NCBI GenBank assembly: GCA_050250915.1 | Contig: JBFWNT010000015.1 | Coordinates: forward strand, 1-64,000 | Direction of reading: 5' to 3' | From: Miltoncostaea sp050250915 | GTDB lineage: Bacteria > Actinomycetota > Thermoleophilia > Miltoncostaeales > Miltoncostaeaceae | Length of the DNA: 64,000 bases | Shown: piece by piece, positions 9,600-17,008 of the stretch | Layout of the letters: the number at the start of each line of letters is the position of its first letter | Numbering within the stretch: the first letter of the stretch is position 1 | Notes under the pieces: generated by a model | The model's database searches: none | What the model was told of the DNA's origin: nothing | What the model saw: only the letters and a program-made list of their open reading frames with translations | Position numbers and translations under genes: made by a program

Positions 9600-9631
9600 T
9601 TGACCTCCGTACCTCGGTACGGGCCTAGAGT
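9600..9631 (+). promoter_or_regulatory. mer-type promoter with MerR operator
   Basis: TTGACC (9600-9605) and TAGAGT (9626-9631) are separated by 20 bases. The spacer holds a perfect 7+7 inverted repeat, CCGTACC-TC-GGTACGG (9607-9622). An over-long spacer with a centred CCGTAC dyad is the hallmark of promoters that MerR-family regulators untwist, and this one closely resembles the classical mer operator. The ATG at 9638 follows six bases after the -10 box, so the transcript is probably leaderless. Confidence 0.82.
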
Positions 9632-9637
9632 GGGGCC

Positions 9638-10194
9638 ATGACCACGACCGAGCTGACCGACATCGCCGAGTGCAGCCTCGACGCGGATGCCGCCGCGCAG
9701 CGGGCGGCCGGGTTCCGCGCGCTGCTCGGCCCGCGCCTGCGCCGGCTGCGGCGCGACGGCGGCACCGCGATCCTCGACCTGGAGATGGGGGCCGCGCCGA
9801 GCGGGACCTCGCGCGCCTGCTGGAGCTCGGCGCGCATGCTGCCCCTTCTGGCGCTTCGCGCTCGGGACAGCGGGAGTACACGCTCGACGACGTCCGCCGA
9901 TTGCTGGCCATCAAGACGGCGCAGCGGCTCGGCTTCACCCTGGCCGAGACGACGGAGATCCTCGGCGTCACGCGCGGCCCGGCGCCGCGCGACCCCGGGA
10001 CGCTGCGCGCGCAGGCCGAGGCGAAGCTGGCCGAGGTGGAGGACCGCATCCGCGGCCTCGAGCTGATGGCGGCCGAGCTGCGCGCCGTCATCGCCGCCGG
10101 CTGCGACGCGCTCGTCGACTGCGACTGCGGCGACTGCCCCATCGACGGGCACGCGCCGGCCGCGGGGCCCCGCCTGCTCCAGGTGACGCGGTGA
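9638..10194 (+). pseudogene. Decayed metal-responsive MerR locus: small CCPF protein remnant run into the C-terminal part of a MerR regulator
   Basis: Coding similarity hops between three frames. Bases 9638 to about 9788 encode a start like MTTTELTDIAECSLDADAA in frame 2. The next stretch (AERDLARLLELG) is in frame 1, then CCPFWRFALGT around 9837-9870 in frame 0. From about 9876 frame 1 encodes a MerR-family C-terminal half (EYTLDDVRRLLAIK, coiled-coil dimerisation helix, cysteine-rich end DCDCGDCPID) to the stop at 10192. The usual MerR helix-turn-helix (about 40 residues) is missing. The best reading is two adjacent genes, a small cysteine protein and its metal sensor, damaged by indels and a deletion. 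The operator upstream is intact, so decay looks recent, or part of it is assembly error. Frames were read by eye. Confidence 0.6.
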
Positions 10195-10222
10195 CCGTCC
10201 GCCCCGCCCGGTTCCGGAACCG

Positions 10223-10837
10223 CTAGGTGGTGGCGGCCACCTCGACGAGCCGCGCGGCCTCGTCGGCGGTGAGGACGTCCGTGTTGACGACCACGTCGTA
10301 GTGGGTCGGCAGCTCGCGCTCGACGCCGTAGAACGTCTTGAGGTAGCCGGCGCGGGCCTCGTCCTCGGTCTTGATCTGGCGCTCGCCGTCGGCCTCGGCC
10401 GTGCCGTCGGCCTGCGCGAGGCGCGTCGCGCGCGTCCCGGGCGAGGCCGTGATCAGCACCCGCAGCACGTCGCCGCCGGCCAGCGCGAACGACGCCGCGT
10501 GGGCCACGATCACCACCGATCCGCGGTCGGCGAACCGGCGCAGCACGGCCTGGATGAGCGCCCGCAGCTCCGGGTCGCCCGGCACCACGCGCGACCGCTC
10601 GCCCGACGGCATCCGATCGCCGCCCCCGCCGCCCCACCCGCCCAGCAGGCGCGCGACGAACGGCTTGCGGCGCTCGACGTCGGCGACCAGCGCGGGGTCC
10701 AGCTCGGCCCAGTCGGCGGCCTCCGAGATGACCTCGTTGTCGACGTACTGGAAGCCGAGTCGCTCGGCGACGGCGCGACCGACGTCCTCGCCGCCGGCGC
10801 CGGTGGCGTGCGAGATGCAGACGACCTGACGAGACAC
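10223..10837 (-). CDS. Cytidylate kinase-like family protein
   Basis: A 204-residue P-loop protein of the cytidylate-kinase-like group. The nucleotide-binding loop at the N-terminus is HATGAGGEDVGRAVAERLG, followed by YVDNEVI, which aligns with the second strand of CMP/AMP-type kinases; a basic lid region (ASPGTRATRLAQ) comes later. Proteins of this group are annotated as cytidylate kinases, but many are not essential and their substrate is untested. A good ribosome site (GGGAGGG) precedes ATG 10837, and a TAGGAT -10 candidate lies at 10871-10866. It is divergent from the aldo/keto reductase gene. Confidence 0.75.
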   Translation of the reverse strand: MSRQVVCISHATGAGGEDVGRAVAERLGFQYVDNEVISEAADWAELDPALVADVERRKPFVARLLGGWGGGGGDRMPSGERSRVVPGDPELRALIQAVLRRFADRGSVVIVAHAASFALAGGDVLRVLITASPGTRATRLAQADGTAEADGERQIKTEDEARAGYLKTFYGVERELPTHYDVVVNTDVLTADEAARLVEVAATT

Positions 10838-10932
10838 AGACCCTCCCGGGAACGCGGTGCGCGCGATCCTATGCGTTCCCGCGATGACCCCGAAAGCCCC
10901 CGTCGCCGCGTGACTGTGTGAGCATCCCGGGC

Positions 10933-11880
10933 ATGGCGCTCCCCACCACCCCGCTCGGCGCGACCGGGATGGCGATCACCCGGGTCGGGATCGGCGCGTG
11001 GGCGATGGGCGGCGGCGGCTGGGACTGGGCGTGGGGCGGCCAGGACGACGCGGAGTCGGTCGCCGCGATCCACCGGGCCCTCGAGCTGGGCGTCAACTGG
11101 ATCGACACCGCCGCGCAGTACGGCTTCGGCCACTCCGAGCAGGTGGTGGGGCGGGCGATCGCCGGCGTCACCCCCCGCCCGTACGTGTTCAGCAAGTGCG
11201 GCCAGCCCGAAGGGCCGGGGCGGACCACGGTCCACAGCCTTCGCCGCGACTCCATCCACCGCGAGCTCGAGGGCAGCCTGGCCCGCCTCGGCGTCGACGC
11301 CATCGACCTCTACCAGCTCCACTTCCCGATCCCCGACGAGCAGGTGGAGGAGGGGTGGGCCGCCCTCGCGGAGGCGAAGGCGGAGGGCCTCGTACGCCAC
11401 ATCGGCGTCTCCAACTTCGACGTCGCGCAGCTGCGCCGTGCCCAGGCGGTCGCCCCGGTCGAGACGCTCCAGCCCCAGTACTCGCTCATCGTCCGCGAGG
11501 CGGAGGACACGATCCTCCCGTACGCCGAGGGCGAGGGGATCGGCGTCGTCGTCTACTCGCCGATGGGATCCGGGATGCTGACGGGGCGGATGACGCGCGA
11601 GCGCATCGCCGGGCTCCCCGCGGACGACTGGCGCCGGGACGACCCGCGCTTCCAGGAGCCGCAGCTCACCGCGCACCTGGCCCTGGTGGCGCGCCTGGAG
11701 GCCGTCGCCGCCCGCCACGGCGTGGCGCCCGGCGCCGTCGCCATCGCCTGGACCCTCCGCCACGCCGCGGTCGACGGCGCGATCGTGGGCGTGCGCCACC
11801 CCGGTCAGGTGGACCCCGTCGTCGCGGCCGCGGACCTCGCGCTGGACGACGACGACATGGCGCTGATCGCCGGGGGCTGA
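10933..11880 (+). CDS. Aldo/keto reductase
   Basis: A 315-residue NADPH-dependent aldo/keto reductase of the TIM-barrel family. Characteristic features are LGATG near the start, WIDTAAQYGFGHSEQVVGRAI with the catalytic Asp and Tyr, Lys in FSKCG, and His in YQLHFP; IGVSNFDVAQL is the family signature and the C-terminus has the usual VGVRHPGQ cofactor loop. The physiological substrate cannot be told. ATG 10933 puts the conserved N-terminus in the usual place; an in-frame GTG at 10918 would add five residues. The gene is followed after three bases by the transporter remnant, so they are probably one transcript. Confidence 0.88.
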   Translation: MALPTTPLGATGMAITRVGIGAWAMGGGGWDWAWGGQDDAESVAAIHRALELGVNWIDTAAQYGFGHSEQVVGRAIAGVTPRPYVFSKCGQPEGPGRTTVHSLRRDSIHRELEGSLARLGVDAIDLYQLHFPIPDEQVEEGWAALAEAKAEGLVRHIGVSNFDVAQLRRAQAVAPVETLQPQYSLIVREAEDTILPYAEGEGIGVVVYSPMGSGMLTGRMTRERIAGLPADDWRRDDPRFQEPQLTAHLALVARLEAVAARHGVAPGAVAIAWTLRHAAVDGAIVGVRHPGQVDPVVAAADLALDDDDMALIAGG

Positions 11881-11883
11881 CGC

Positions 11884-12620
11884 GTGAGCGCGTGGGCCGC
11901 GGCGGGGTGGGGCGCGTTCTCGGCGGCCGCGCTGCTGATCGGGCAGGCCCTGGCGCGACCCCTCGCGAGCCGCCGGACCACCACCGGGCTGCTCATGGGC
12001 TTCGGGGCGGGCACGCTGCTCGCCGCGGTCGCCTACGAGCTCATCCCGGAGTCGAGCCTGGACCAGCCGCTGCGCGTGGGGATCGGCTTCGCGCTCGGGG
12101 CGCTCACCTACTTCCTGCTCGACTGGCTGGTCGACCGCCGTGGCGGGAGCGGGCGGCAGGACATCGCGGGCGCGGGCGGGTCGGCCGGCGGCTCGTCGGG
12201 CGCGGCGATGTTCATCGGCGCCCTCCTCGACGGCATCCCCGAGGCGTTCGTGCTCGGCGCCGGCCTTGCGCTCGGCGGCGGCGTGAGCGTGGCCTTCGTG
12301 GTCGCCGTCTTCGCGTCGAACATCCCGGAGGGCGTCGCCGGCACCGCCAACCTGCGCGCCACGGGCGTCCCGGAGCCGCGCACGCCGGGATGTGGACGGC
12401 GCTCACCCTCCTCTGCGCCGTCGCCGCGACCATCGGCTTCGTGGTGTCCGACGGCCTGCCCGACGGCGGCCTGGCGGCGCAGGCGTTCGCGGCGGGGGCC
12501 ATGGTCACGATGCTGGCCGATTCGATGATGCCCGAGGCCTTCGAGCACGGCGGGCGCTCCGTGGGCCTGCTGACCGTCGCCGGCTACCTCGTGGCGGCGG
12601 CGCTCACGATCGCCGGGTGA
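11884..12620 (+). pseudogene. ZIP family metal transporter with a one-base frameshift
   Basis: The first 165 residues read in one frame (GTG 11884) and show ZIP features: membrane helices, the metal-site helix IPESSLDQ and IGALLDGIPEAFVLGAG, then FASNIPEGVAGTANLRATG. At about 12386-12389 the frame must change. The remaining two helices (MWTALTLLCAVAATIGFVVSD, then MLADSMMPEAFEHGG) read in another frame to TGA 12620. One missing base in the CCGGGA run (12385-12390) restores a normal ZIP protein of about 245 residues that would move Zn2+ or other divalent metals. As given, translation would run into unrelated residues and stop at 12528. Sequencing error and real mutation cannot be separated here. 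Confidence 0.75.
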
Positions 12621-12716
12621 CGCGCCGCGGGCCCGTTCCACCCGGGCGCGACGACGACGAGGGTCGCCCGGTGGCAGGATGGGTCCTCCGGATCACCGGA
12701 CCAGGACCGGACGGTA

Positions 12717-13409
12717 TTGACCCAGTCGAACGGACATCGGACGAGGGTGCTCCTCGTCGACGATCACGCCATCCTGCGCAGCGCGCTCAGGCTCGTCCTG
12801 GGTCGGGCGGAGGACATCGTGGTGGTGGGGGAGGCCCGCTCGGCGGAGGACGCGGTGGCCGCCGTGCCCGGGCTCGCGCCGGACGTGGTGATCATGGACG
12901 TGCGGATGCCGGGGATCGGCGGCGTCGACGGCACCCTGGCCGTGAAGGAGCTGGCACCCCGCGTGCGCGTGGTGGTGCTGTCGATGCTCACCGACGACGC
13001 GACCGTGCGGCGGGCGATGGCCGCCGGGGCCGACGGGTACGTCCCGAAGACGGCGACCGACGACGACCTGGTGGCGGCGGTCCGCGCGGTGCACGCCGGG
13101 GGGCGGGCCGTGCACGCGTCGCTCGCCGCGCTGCTGGAACGGCCGGCGCCGCCGGACCCGCTCGAGACCCTCACGCCGAACGAGCTGGCGGTCGCCCGGC
13201 TCGTCGCGCTCGGTCACACCACCGCCGAGATCGGCGCGCAGCTCGGCTCCGGGCCGCGGGCCGTCGAGCACGCGCGGGCCACGGCGCTGGACAAGCTGGG
13301 CGCGCGCAGCCGCGCCGAGCTCGTCAGCGCCTTCCGGGACGCCGGGCGCTTCGGGTCCGGCGCCCTCGCCGTCAGCCCGTCCCGAGCCCCTGTTCGATCG
13401 CCGTCCTGA
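12717..13409 (+). CDS. NarL/LuxR-type response regulator, orphan
   Basis: A 230-residue two-component response regulator. The receiver domain begins VLLVDDH, has phospho-acceptor Asp61 (VVIMDVRMPG) and the conserved Lys in VPKTATDDDL. The C-terminal LuxR-type helix-turn-helix spans LTPNELAVARLVALGHTTAEIG to LDKLGARSRAELV. No histidine kinase lies beside it. The start is uncertain: TTG 12717 gives a normal N-terminus, GTG 12747 would leave almost nothing before the first strand. A G+C-rich dyad lies just upstream (about 12690-12714). Its last 38 bases overlap the convergent gene. It is one of three possible readers of the TCACCCGGGTGA sites nearby. Confidence 0.82.
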   Translation: MTQSNGHRTRVLLVDDHAILRSALRLVLGRAEDIVVVGEARSAEDAVAAVPGLAPDVVIMDVRMPGIGGVDGTLAVKELAPRVRVVVLSMLTDDATVRRAMAAGADGYVPKTATDDDLVAAVRAVHAGGRAVHASLAALLERPAPPDPLETLTPNELAVARLVALGHTTAEIGAQLGSGPRAVEHARATALDKLGARSRAELVSAFRDAGRFGSGALAVSPSRAPVRSPS

Positions 13410-13881
13410 TGAGCTCCTGGCCCTCGGGTGGCAGCACCTCGTAGTCGAGGTCGGCGCCACCCTCCACGAGCTCGCCGACCTGCGCGGTCAGCACATCGGC
13501 CGACGCCTCGTCGGCCAGGACCACCAGCGCCGCCTCGCGGCCCTCCAGCAGTTCGCCGAGCCGCGCCAGCATGACGTTGTCGATGCCGTGGTCGCGCCAC
13601 TTCGCGGCGACCGCGCCCACCCCCGCGCCGGCCGCGGCGGCCACCACAATCGCCGGCGCCGCGACGATCCCCACCGCCAGCCCCACCAGCCCGCCGCGCA
13701 TGGCGCCGACGCCGGCGCCCGCGTCGCGGGTCTGATGGATCTGGATCGCGCCGTCCGCCCCGCGGTGGACCAGGGCGGCGTCCTCCACCTCCAGGCGCCC
13801 CTGGTCCTCGGCGGCGCGGAGGCGGTCGAGGGCGTCCATGCCCGCCGACCGCGACGGCACCGACACGACCACCAGCCGCAT
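13372..13881 (-). CDS. DUF1269 family protein (first copy)
   Basis: About 169 residues. It opens with MRLVVVSVPSRSAGMDALDRLRAAEDQG, contains the glycine-rich hydrophobic segment GGLVGLAVGIVAAPAIVVAAAAGAG typical of DUF1269 proteins, and ends in an alpha/beta region (LVVLADEASADVLTAQV). DUF1269 proteins are small, glycine-zipper-like, membrane-associated proteins often found in stress loci; no activity is known. ATG 13881 is preceded by AGGGAGG; ATG 13905 is also possible. It lies 28 bases downstream of the DUF7144 gene and is probably co-transcribed with it from the operator at 14439-14450. A second family member is at 16351. Confidence 0.75.
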   Translation of the reverse strand: MRLVVVSVPSRSAGMDALDRLRAAEDQGRLEVEDAALVHRGADGAIQIHQTRDAGAGVGAMRGGLVGLAVGIVAAPAIVVAAAAGAGVGAVAAKWRDHGIDNVMLARLGELLEGREAALVVLADEASADVLTAQVGELVEGGADLDYEVLPPEGQELIRTAIEQGLGTG

Positions 13882-13909
13882 GCCCTCCCTGCGCCCCCGG
13901 GACATGGGA

Positions 13910-14335
13910 TCAGCGGCCCATCAGGTCCATCTTCGCCTCCTGCCAGCGCGCGGTCAGCGCGAACAGGACGACGACGTCGAGCGACAGGGCGATCAGGCTC
14001 CACAGCGGATAGGCCGGGAACCAGGCGAGCTGGATGATCGAGTTGAGCAGCACGACCACGAACGCGAACCAGCGGCCCCAGCTCTTCAGCGTGAAGAGGG
14101 CGCCCGCGCCGAGCATCAGGACGACGCCCCAGATGATCAGGGTCCAGCCCCAGGCGGTGTAGTCGGTGGTGACGAGAAGACCGGATTCGGCGACGAGGTA
14201 GACCTCGTCCTTCGCCAGGGCGGCGATGCCCTGGATGATGTCGAGCGCGCCGATCGTGAACATCACGGCGGCGGCGAAGACCACCCACCCGCCCCAGGCG
14301 GAGGAGTAGTCGGAGGGGCTGCGTTGCGTGCTCAT
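13910..14335 (-). CDS. DUF7144-like four-helix membrane protein
   Basis: A 141-residue inner-membrane protein with four predicted helices. The start MSTQRSPSDYSSAWGGWVVFAA and the later TLIIWGVVLMLGAGALF and WFAFVVVLLNSIIQLAWFP are typical of small actinobacterial DUF7144 proteins, whose function is unknown. A strong ribosome site (GGAGGT) sits in front of ATG 14335. A TACGTT -10 box (14400-14395) lies exactly 38 bases from the palindrome at 14439-14450, making this one of the clearest candidate members of the regulon proposed here. Confidence 0.75.
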   Translation of the reverse strand: MSTQRSPSDYSSAWGGWVVFAAAVMFTIGALDIIQGIAALAKDEVYLVAESGLLVTTDYTAWGWTLIIWGVVLMLGAGALFTLKSWGRWFAFVVVLLNSIIQLAWFPAYPLWSLIALSLDVVVLFALTARWQEAKMDLMGR

Positions 14336-14438
14336 GTGGATGACCTCCGATGGAGCGCCGCGCGCGCCCGCGCGGCGCCGAGTGCCGTGCCGCGAACGTA
14401 GATCCGGCCCGCCGGGGGGCCCTCCGCGCCCCGAGTGG

Positions 14439-14450
14439 TCACCCGGGTGA
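14439..14450. promoter_or_regulatory. TCACCCGGGTGA operator, copy 1
   Basis: An exact 12-base palindrome between divergent genes. Towards the minus-strand DUF7144 gene a TACGTT -10 box (14400-14395) follows after 38 bases. Towards the plus-strand K+ channel a weaker GAGGAT (14488-14493) follows after 37. Neither promoter has a recognisable -35 box, which suits activator binding. Confidence 0.65.
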
Positions 14451-14539
14451 AACCCGGCGGCGCGGCGGGGGCGGGCGCGCCAGCCGTGAGGATCGGCACG
14501 TGCCGCGACGGCGGCGGACGCGAGGGAGGAGAGGCGCCG

Positions 14540-15022
14540 GTGGCCTTCCGGTTGCTCGAGCGCGAGATGGGCAAGATGCTGGTCGGCATCCAGCGCAACC
14601 CGTTCGGGGGCGCCTGGCGCGCGACGGCCGTCATCACGGTCACGGTCACGGTGGTGAGCGGCGTGCTGATGCGGCTGACCGACCCGGACGAGTACTCCAA
14701 CGTCTGGGAGGGCCTCTGGTGGTCGGCGCAGACCGTCACCACCGTCGGCTACGGCGACATCCTCCCCAGCTCGGCGGCCGGCCGCCTGCTCGCGGTGCTG
14801 GTGATGATGATCGGCGTCACCTTCCTCACCGTCACGAGCGCGGCCATCGCCAGCGCGTTCGTCGAGTCCGCTCGCCGCCGCCGGGTCGCCGCCGGCGAGG
14901 GCGAGGCGTCGGCCGCCGAGCTGCACGAGGAGCTGCGGCAGCTCTCCGAGGAGGTCCGACGGCTGCGGGCGGACCTGGACCGCGCCGGGGTGACCCGGCC
15001 GCCCGACCCCTCGGGGTCCTAG
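14540..15022 (+). CDS. Two-helix potassium channel subunit
   Basis: A 160-residue potassium channel of the KcsA-like (2TM) type. It has two membrane helices flanking a pore loop with the K+ selectivity filter TVGYGD (WWSAQTVTTVGYGDILP). The C-terminal 45 residues are charged and helical (ELHEELRQLSEEVRRLRADLD), probably a tetramerising coiled coil. GTG 14540 was chosen because AGGAGAGG lies seven bases upstream; an in-frame codon at 14435 would add an unlikely basic extension running over the operator. Its stop overlaps that of the convergent gene (shared CTAG at 15019-15022). Confidence 0.88.
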   Translation: MAFRLLEREMGKMLVGIQRNPFGGAWRATAVITVTVTVVSGVLMRLTDPDEYSNVWEGLWWSAQTVTTVGYGDILPSSAAGRLLAVLVMMIGVTFLTVTSAAIASAFVESARRRRVAAGEGEASAAELHEELRQLSEEVRRLRADLDRAGVTRPPDPSGS

Positions 15023-16224
15023 GCGGGGCTCGCCGGCGCGGGGGGCGGGGCGTCGTCCGTGCCTCCGCCCTCGGCGAGGACCTGACGTCGCAGGGCCTCG
15101 GCGCCCACGAGGGCGGCGACCAGGAGCGCGAGGGTCCCCACGAAACCGCGCACCGAGCCCAGCGGGCTCCACACGAGGAGGAGCAGGAAGACCACGACGA
15201 CGCCGCCGTAGACGTAGGCCGGGCGCTGGCGCAGGGCGGGCGCGATGAGGTTGCGGAGCCGGGTGCCGATGCGCGTGGTGCCGGCGACGAGCGCCCACAG
15301 CAGGCCCAGCAGGCCGATGGCGATGAGCGCGATGCCCAGGTCGCGCATGATCGACGTCGAGAGCACCCAGACCTGGCGCGCCGCCGGCTGGCCCTCGGGC
15401 GACGAGATCGAATCGACGACGGCGTTGCCCGCCACACGGCGCACGGCGAGCAGGATCAGGCCGACCACCAGGAGGCCCCAGGCCGCGACCCGGACGACCT
15501 CGCGTCGGGACCCGGCGGCCAGCCAGATCGCGAGGGCCAGGAGCGCCACGACGATGATGCTCGCGAACACCGAGATCCACTTGATGAGCTTCACGTAGTT
15601 CTGGGCCGTCTCCAGGTCGGCGGAGTGGGCGATCGTGATCGACGCCTCCGGGTCGACGCGCTGGGCGCCCGTGATGCCGAGCTGCTCCCGCAGCTGGGAC
15701 ACGATCTGGCCGACGTTGAGGTCCACGTCGCCGTTGGCGGTGGTCACCGCGCCGCCCTCGTTGCCCTCGAGGATCGCGACGATCTTGCTGTGGGCCACCC
15801 GGTTCGCCTCCTCCCACAGCGACTGCACCCGGGGCTGCTCCAGCAGGTCCTCGGCTGCGCTGACGGCCGCCGGGCGCAGCGCGCCGGCGATGGTCGGCGC
15901 GAGGCCCTGGAGCTGGTCGGGCAGGCGCTGCTGGAGGCGGTTCTCGATGTCGCCCTTGCTGTAGGCCGCGTCGACGACCCGCAGCGCGAGGGCGTGGCGG
16001 ACCTGCTCGTTCTGGAGCATCTTGGCGCTCTGGTCGACCCAGGTGTTGGTGTCGAGCAGCTGGCGGTTGACCCACACGCTCAGCGACACGACCAGCGTCA
16101 GCAGGCAGGCCAGCGCCACGAGCCCGTACGCGATCCCGCGCCGGTGCACCGTGACCCACCCCTTGAAGCCCCCGCCGCCAGAGGCGGCCGTTCCCGAGTC
16201 GGTGCTCACGGGGCGAGCATCCAC
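15019..16224 (-). CDS. Integral membrane protein of unknown function
   Basis: A 401-residue membrane protein. One helix near the N-terminus (GIAYGLVALACLLTLVVSLSVW) is followed by about 170 mostly polar residues, then five to six helices and a Pro/Ala-rich tail. The polar part contains a helical stretch (LALRVVDAAYSKGDIENRLQQRLP) and is probably outside the membrane. Similar proteins are widespread in actinobacteria as uncharacterised integral membrane proteins. The start is ATG 16224 or GTG 16209. It is divergent from the second DUF1269 gene across an operator copy. Confidence 0.7.
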   Translation of the reverse strand: MDARPVSTDSGTAASGGGGFKGWVTVHRRGIAYGLVALACLLTLVVSLSVWVNRQLLDTNTWVDQSAKMLQNEQVRHALALRVVDAAYSKGDIENRLQQRLPDQLQGLAPTIAGALRPAAVSAAEDLLEQPRVQSLWEEANRVAHSKIVAILEGNEGGAVTTANGDVDLNVGQIVSQLREQLGITGAQRVDPEASITIAHSADLETAQNYVKLIKWISVFASIIVVALLALAIWLAAGSRREVVRVAAWGLLVVGLILLAVRRVAGNAVVDSISSPEGQPAARQVWVLSTSIMRDLGIALIAIGLLGLLWALVAGTTRIGTRLRNLIAPALRQRPAYVYGGVVVVFLLLLVWSPLGSVRGFVGTLALLVAALVGAEALRRQVLAEGGGTDDAPPPAPASPA

Positions 16225-16260
16225 CGTCGCCGCGGGGTGGGGCGGGGCGCCGGAAGCGCA

Positions 16261-16316
16261 TCACCCGGGTGAGCGGAAGGGCGGCCGCATGCCCCGCTCG
16301 GCCGCCCGCGTACCGT
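16261..16316 (+). promoter_or_regulatory. TCACCCGGGTGA operator, copy 2, with -10 box
   Basis: The palindrome occupies 16261-16272. TACCGT at 16311-16316 follows after 38 bases and faces the DUF1269 gene at 16351, whose own ribosome site (GGGAGGAGG) lies further on. In the other direction no convincing -10 box is seen. Confidence 0.65.
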
Positions 16317-16350
16317 CGGACGCGTCCACGATCCGGGAGGAGGACGCGCG

Positions 16351-16848
16351 ATGCCATCGACCCTGACGGTCTGGAAGTACCACACGCCGGACGGCGCTGA
16401 GGAGGCGCTCGGGATCCTCGAGCAGCTGAAGAAGGAGCAGCTGATCGAGATCCACGACGCCGCCGTCGTGAGCTGGCCGGCCGACAAGAAGAAGCCCAAG
16501 ACGAGGGAGTTGAACAACCTGACCGGCGCGGGCGCGCTGGGCGGCGCGTTCTGGGGCCTGCTGTTCGGCCTCATCTTCTTCGTGCCGCTGCTCGGACTGG
16601 CGATCGGCGCCGCGATGGGCGGCCTGGCCGGCTCGCTCACCGATGTCGGCATCGACGACAACTTCATCAAGAAGGTGCGCGACGAGGTCACGCCCGGCAC
16701 GTCCGCCCTGTTCCTCATGACGTCCGGCGCCGTGATGGACCGGGTGCTGGACCGCTTCGAGGGCCGCGAGCGGCCCGAGCTCATCCAGACCAACCTCTCC
16801 GAGAAGGACGAGGCGGCCCTCCGGCACGCCTTCGCCGAGCACGCCTGA
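16351..16848 (+). CDS. DUF1269 family protein (second copy)
   Basis: A 165-residue DUF1269 protein: an alpha/beta N-terminal part (LTVWKYHTPDGAEEALGIL), the Gly-rich hydrophobic hairpin GGAFWGLLFGLIFFVPLLGLAIGAAMGGLAG, then a second alpha/beta part with SALFLMTSGAVMDRVLDRF. The family is membrane-associated and of unknown activity. Translation starts at ATG 16351 behind GGGAGGAGG. It sits behind operator copy 2 and is followed by a strong GC hairpin. Having two family members each linked to the same palindrome 2 kb apart supports common control. Confidence 0.8.
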   Translation: MPSTLTVWKYHTPDGAEEALGILEQLKKEQLIEIHDAAVVSWPADKKKPKTRELNNLTGAGALGGAFWGLLFGLIFFVPLLGLAIGAAMGGLAGSLTDVGIDDNFIKKVRDEVTPGTSALFLMTSGAVMDRVLDRFEGRERPELIQTNLSEKDEAALRHAFAEHA

Positions 16849-16860
16849 CGTCGCGCCCGC

Positions 16861-16885
16861 CCCGCGGGGGGGCCCTCCCCGCGGG
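16861..16885 (+). terminator. GC-rich hairpin after the DUF1269 gene
   Basis: CCCGCGGGG (16861-16869) and CCCCGCGGG (16877-16885) form a perfect nine-base-pair stem with a seven-base loop, 12 bases past the stop. There is no T tract, as is common in high-GC actinobacteria. Confidence 0.5.
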
Positions 16886-16913
16886 TCGTGGGCGGCGCCC
16901 ATCCCGTGACTCC

Positions 16914-16950
16914 TGCGGGATTTCCCTAATTCCGCGTGCGGGTTTCCCGC
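16914..16950. repeat. 23-bp-spaced direct repeat upstream of the LuxR regulator, possible operator
   Basis: TGCGGGATTTCCC (16914-16926) and TGCGGGTTTCCCGC (16937-16950) begin 23 bases apart, about two helical turns, in the only AT-containing part of this leader. Each is itself a partial GGGAAA/TTTCCC-type dyad. Being 60-95 bases before the regulator start, it could be a site for that MalT-like protein or another factor. Confidence 0.4.
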
Positions 16951-17008
16951 AACGGGGATCCGCGTTCCTGGACTTTCCGTGACCCCCCGGAGGGGGTTCA
17001 ATGGCGCC

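Noticed and set aside
10970..10990. Further TCACCCGGGTGA copy inside the aldo/keto reductase gene
   Set aside because: ATCACCCGGGTC has a mismatch, lies in coding sequence for Ile-Thr-Arg-Val and has no downstream -10 box at the expected distance.
12600..12716. tRNA or small RNA in the gap before the response regulator
   Set aside because: No cloverleaf or CCA end; only a GC-rich dyad at about 12690-12714.
14435..14539. Longer start for the K+ channel
   Set aside because: It would run across the operator and lacks a ribosome site; GTG 14540 has AGGAGAGG at good spacing.
13910..16357. Long 815-codon minus-strand reading frame
   Set aside because: Only its last 141 codons (DUF7144 protein) look like protein; the rest overlaps the channel and membrane-protein genes with basic, low-complexity translation typical of high-GC shadows.
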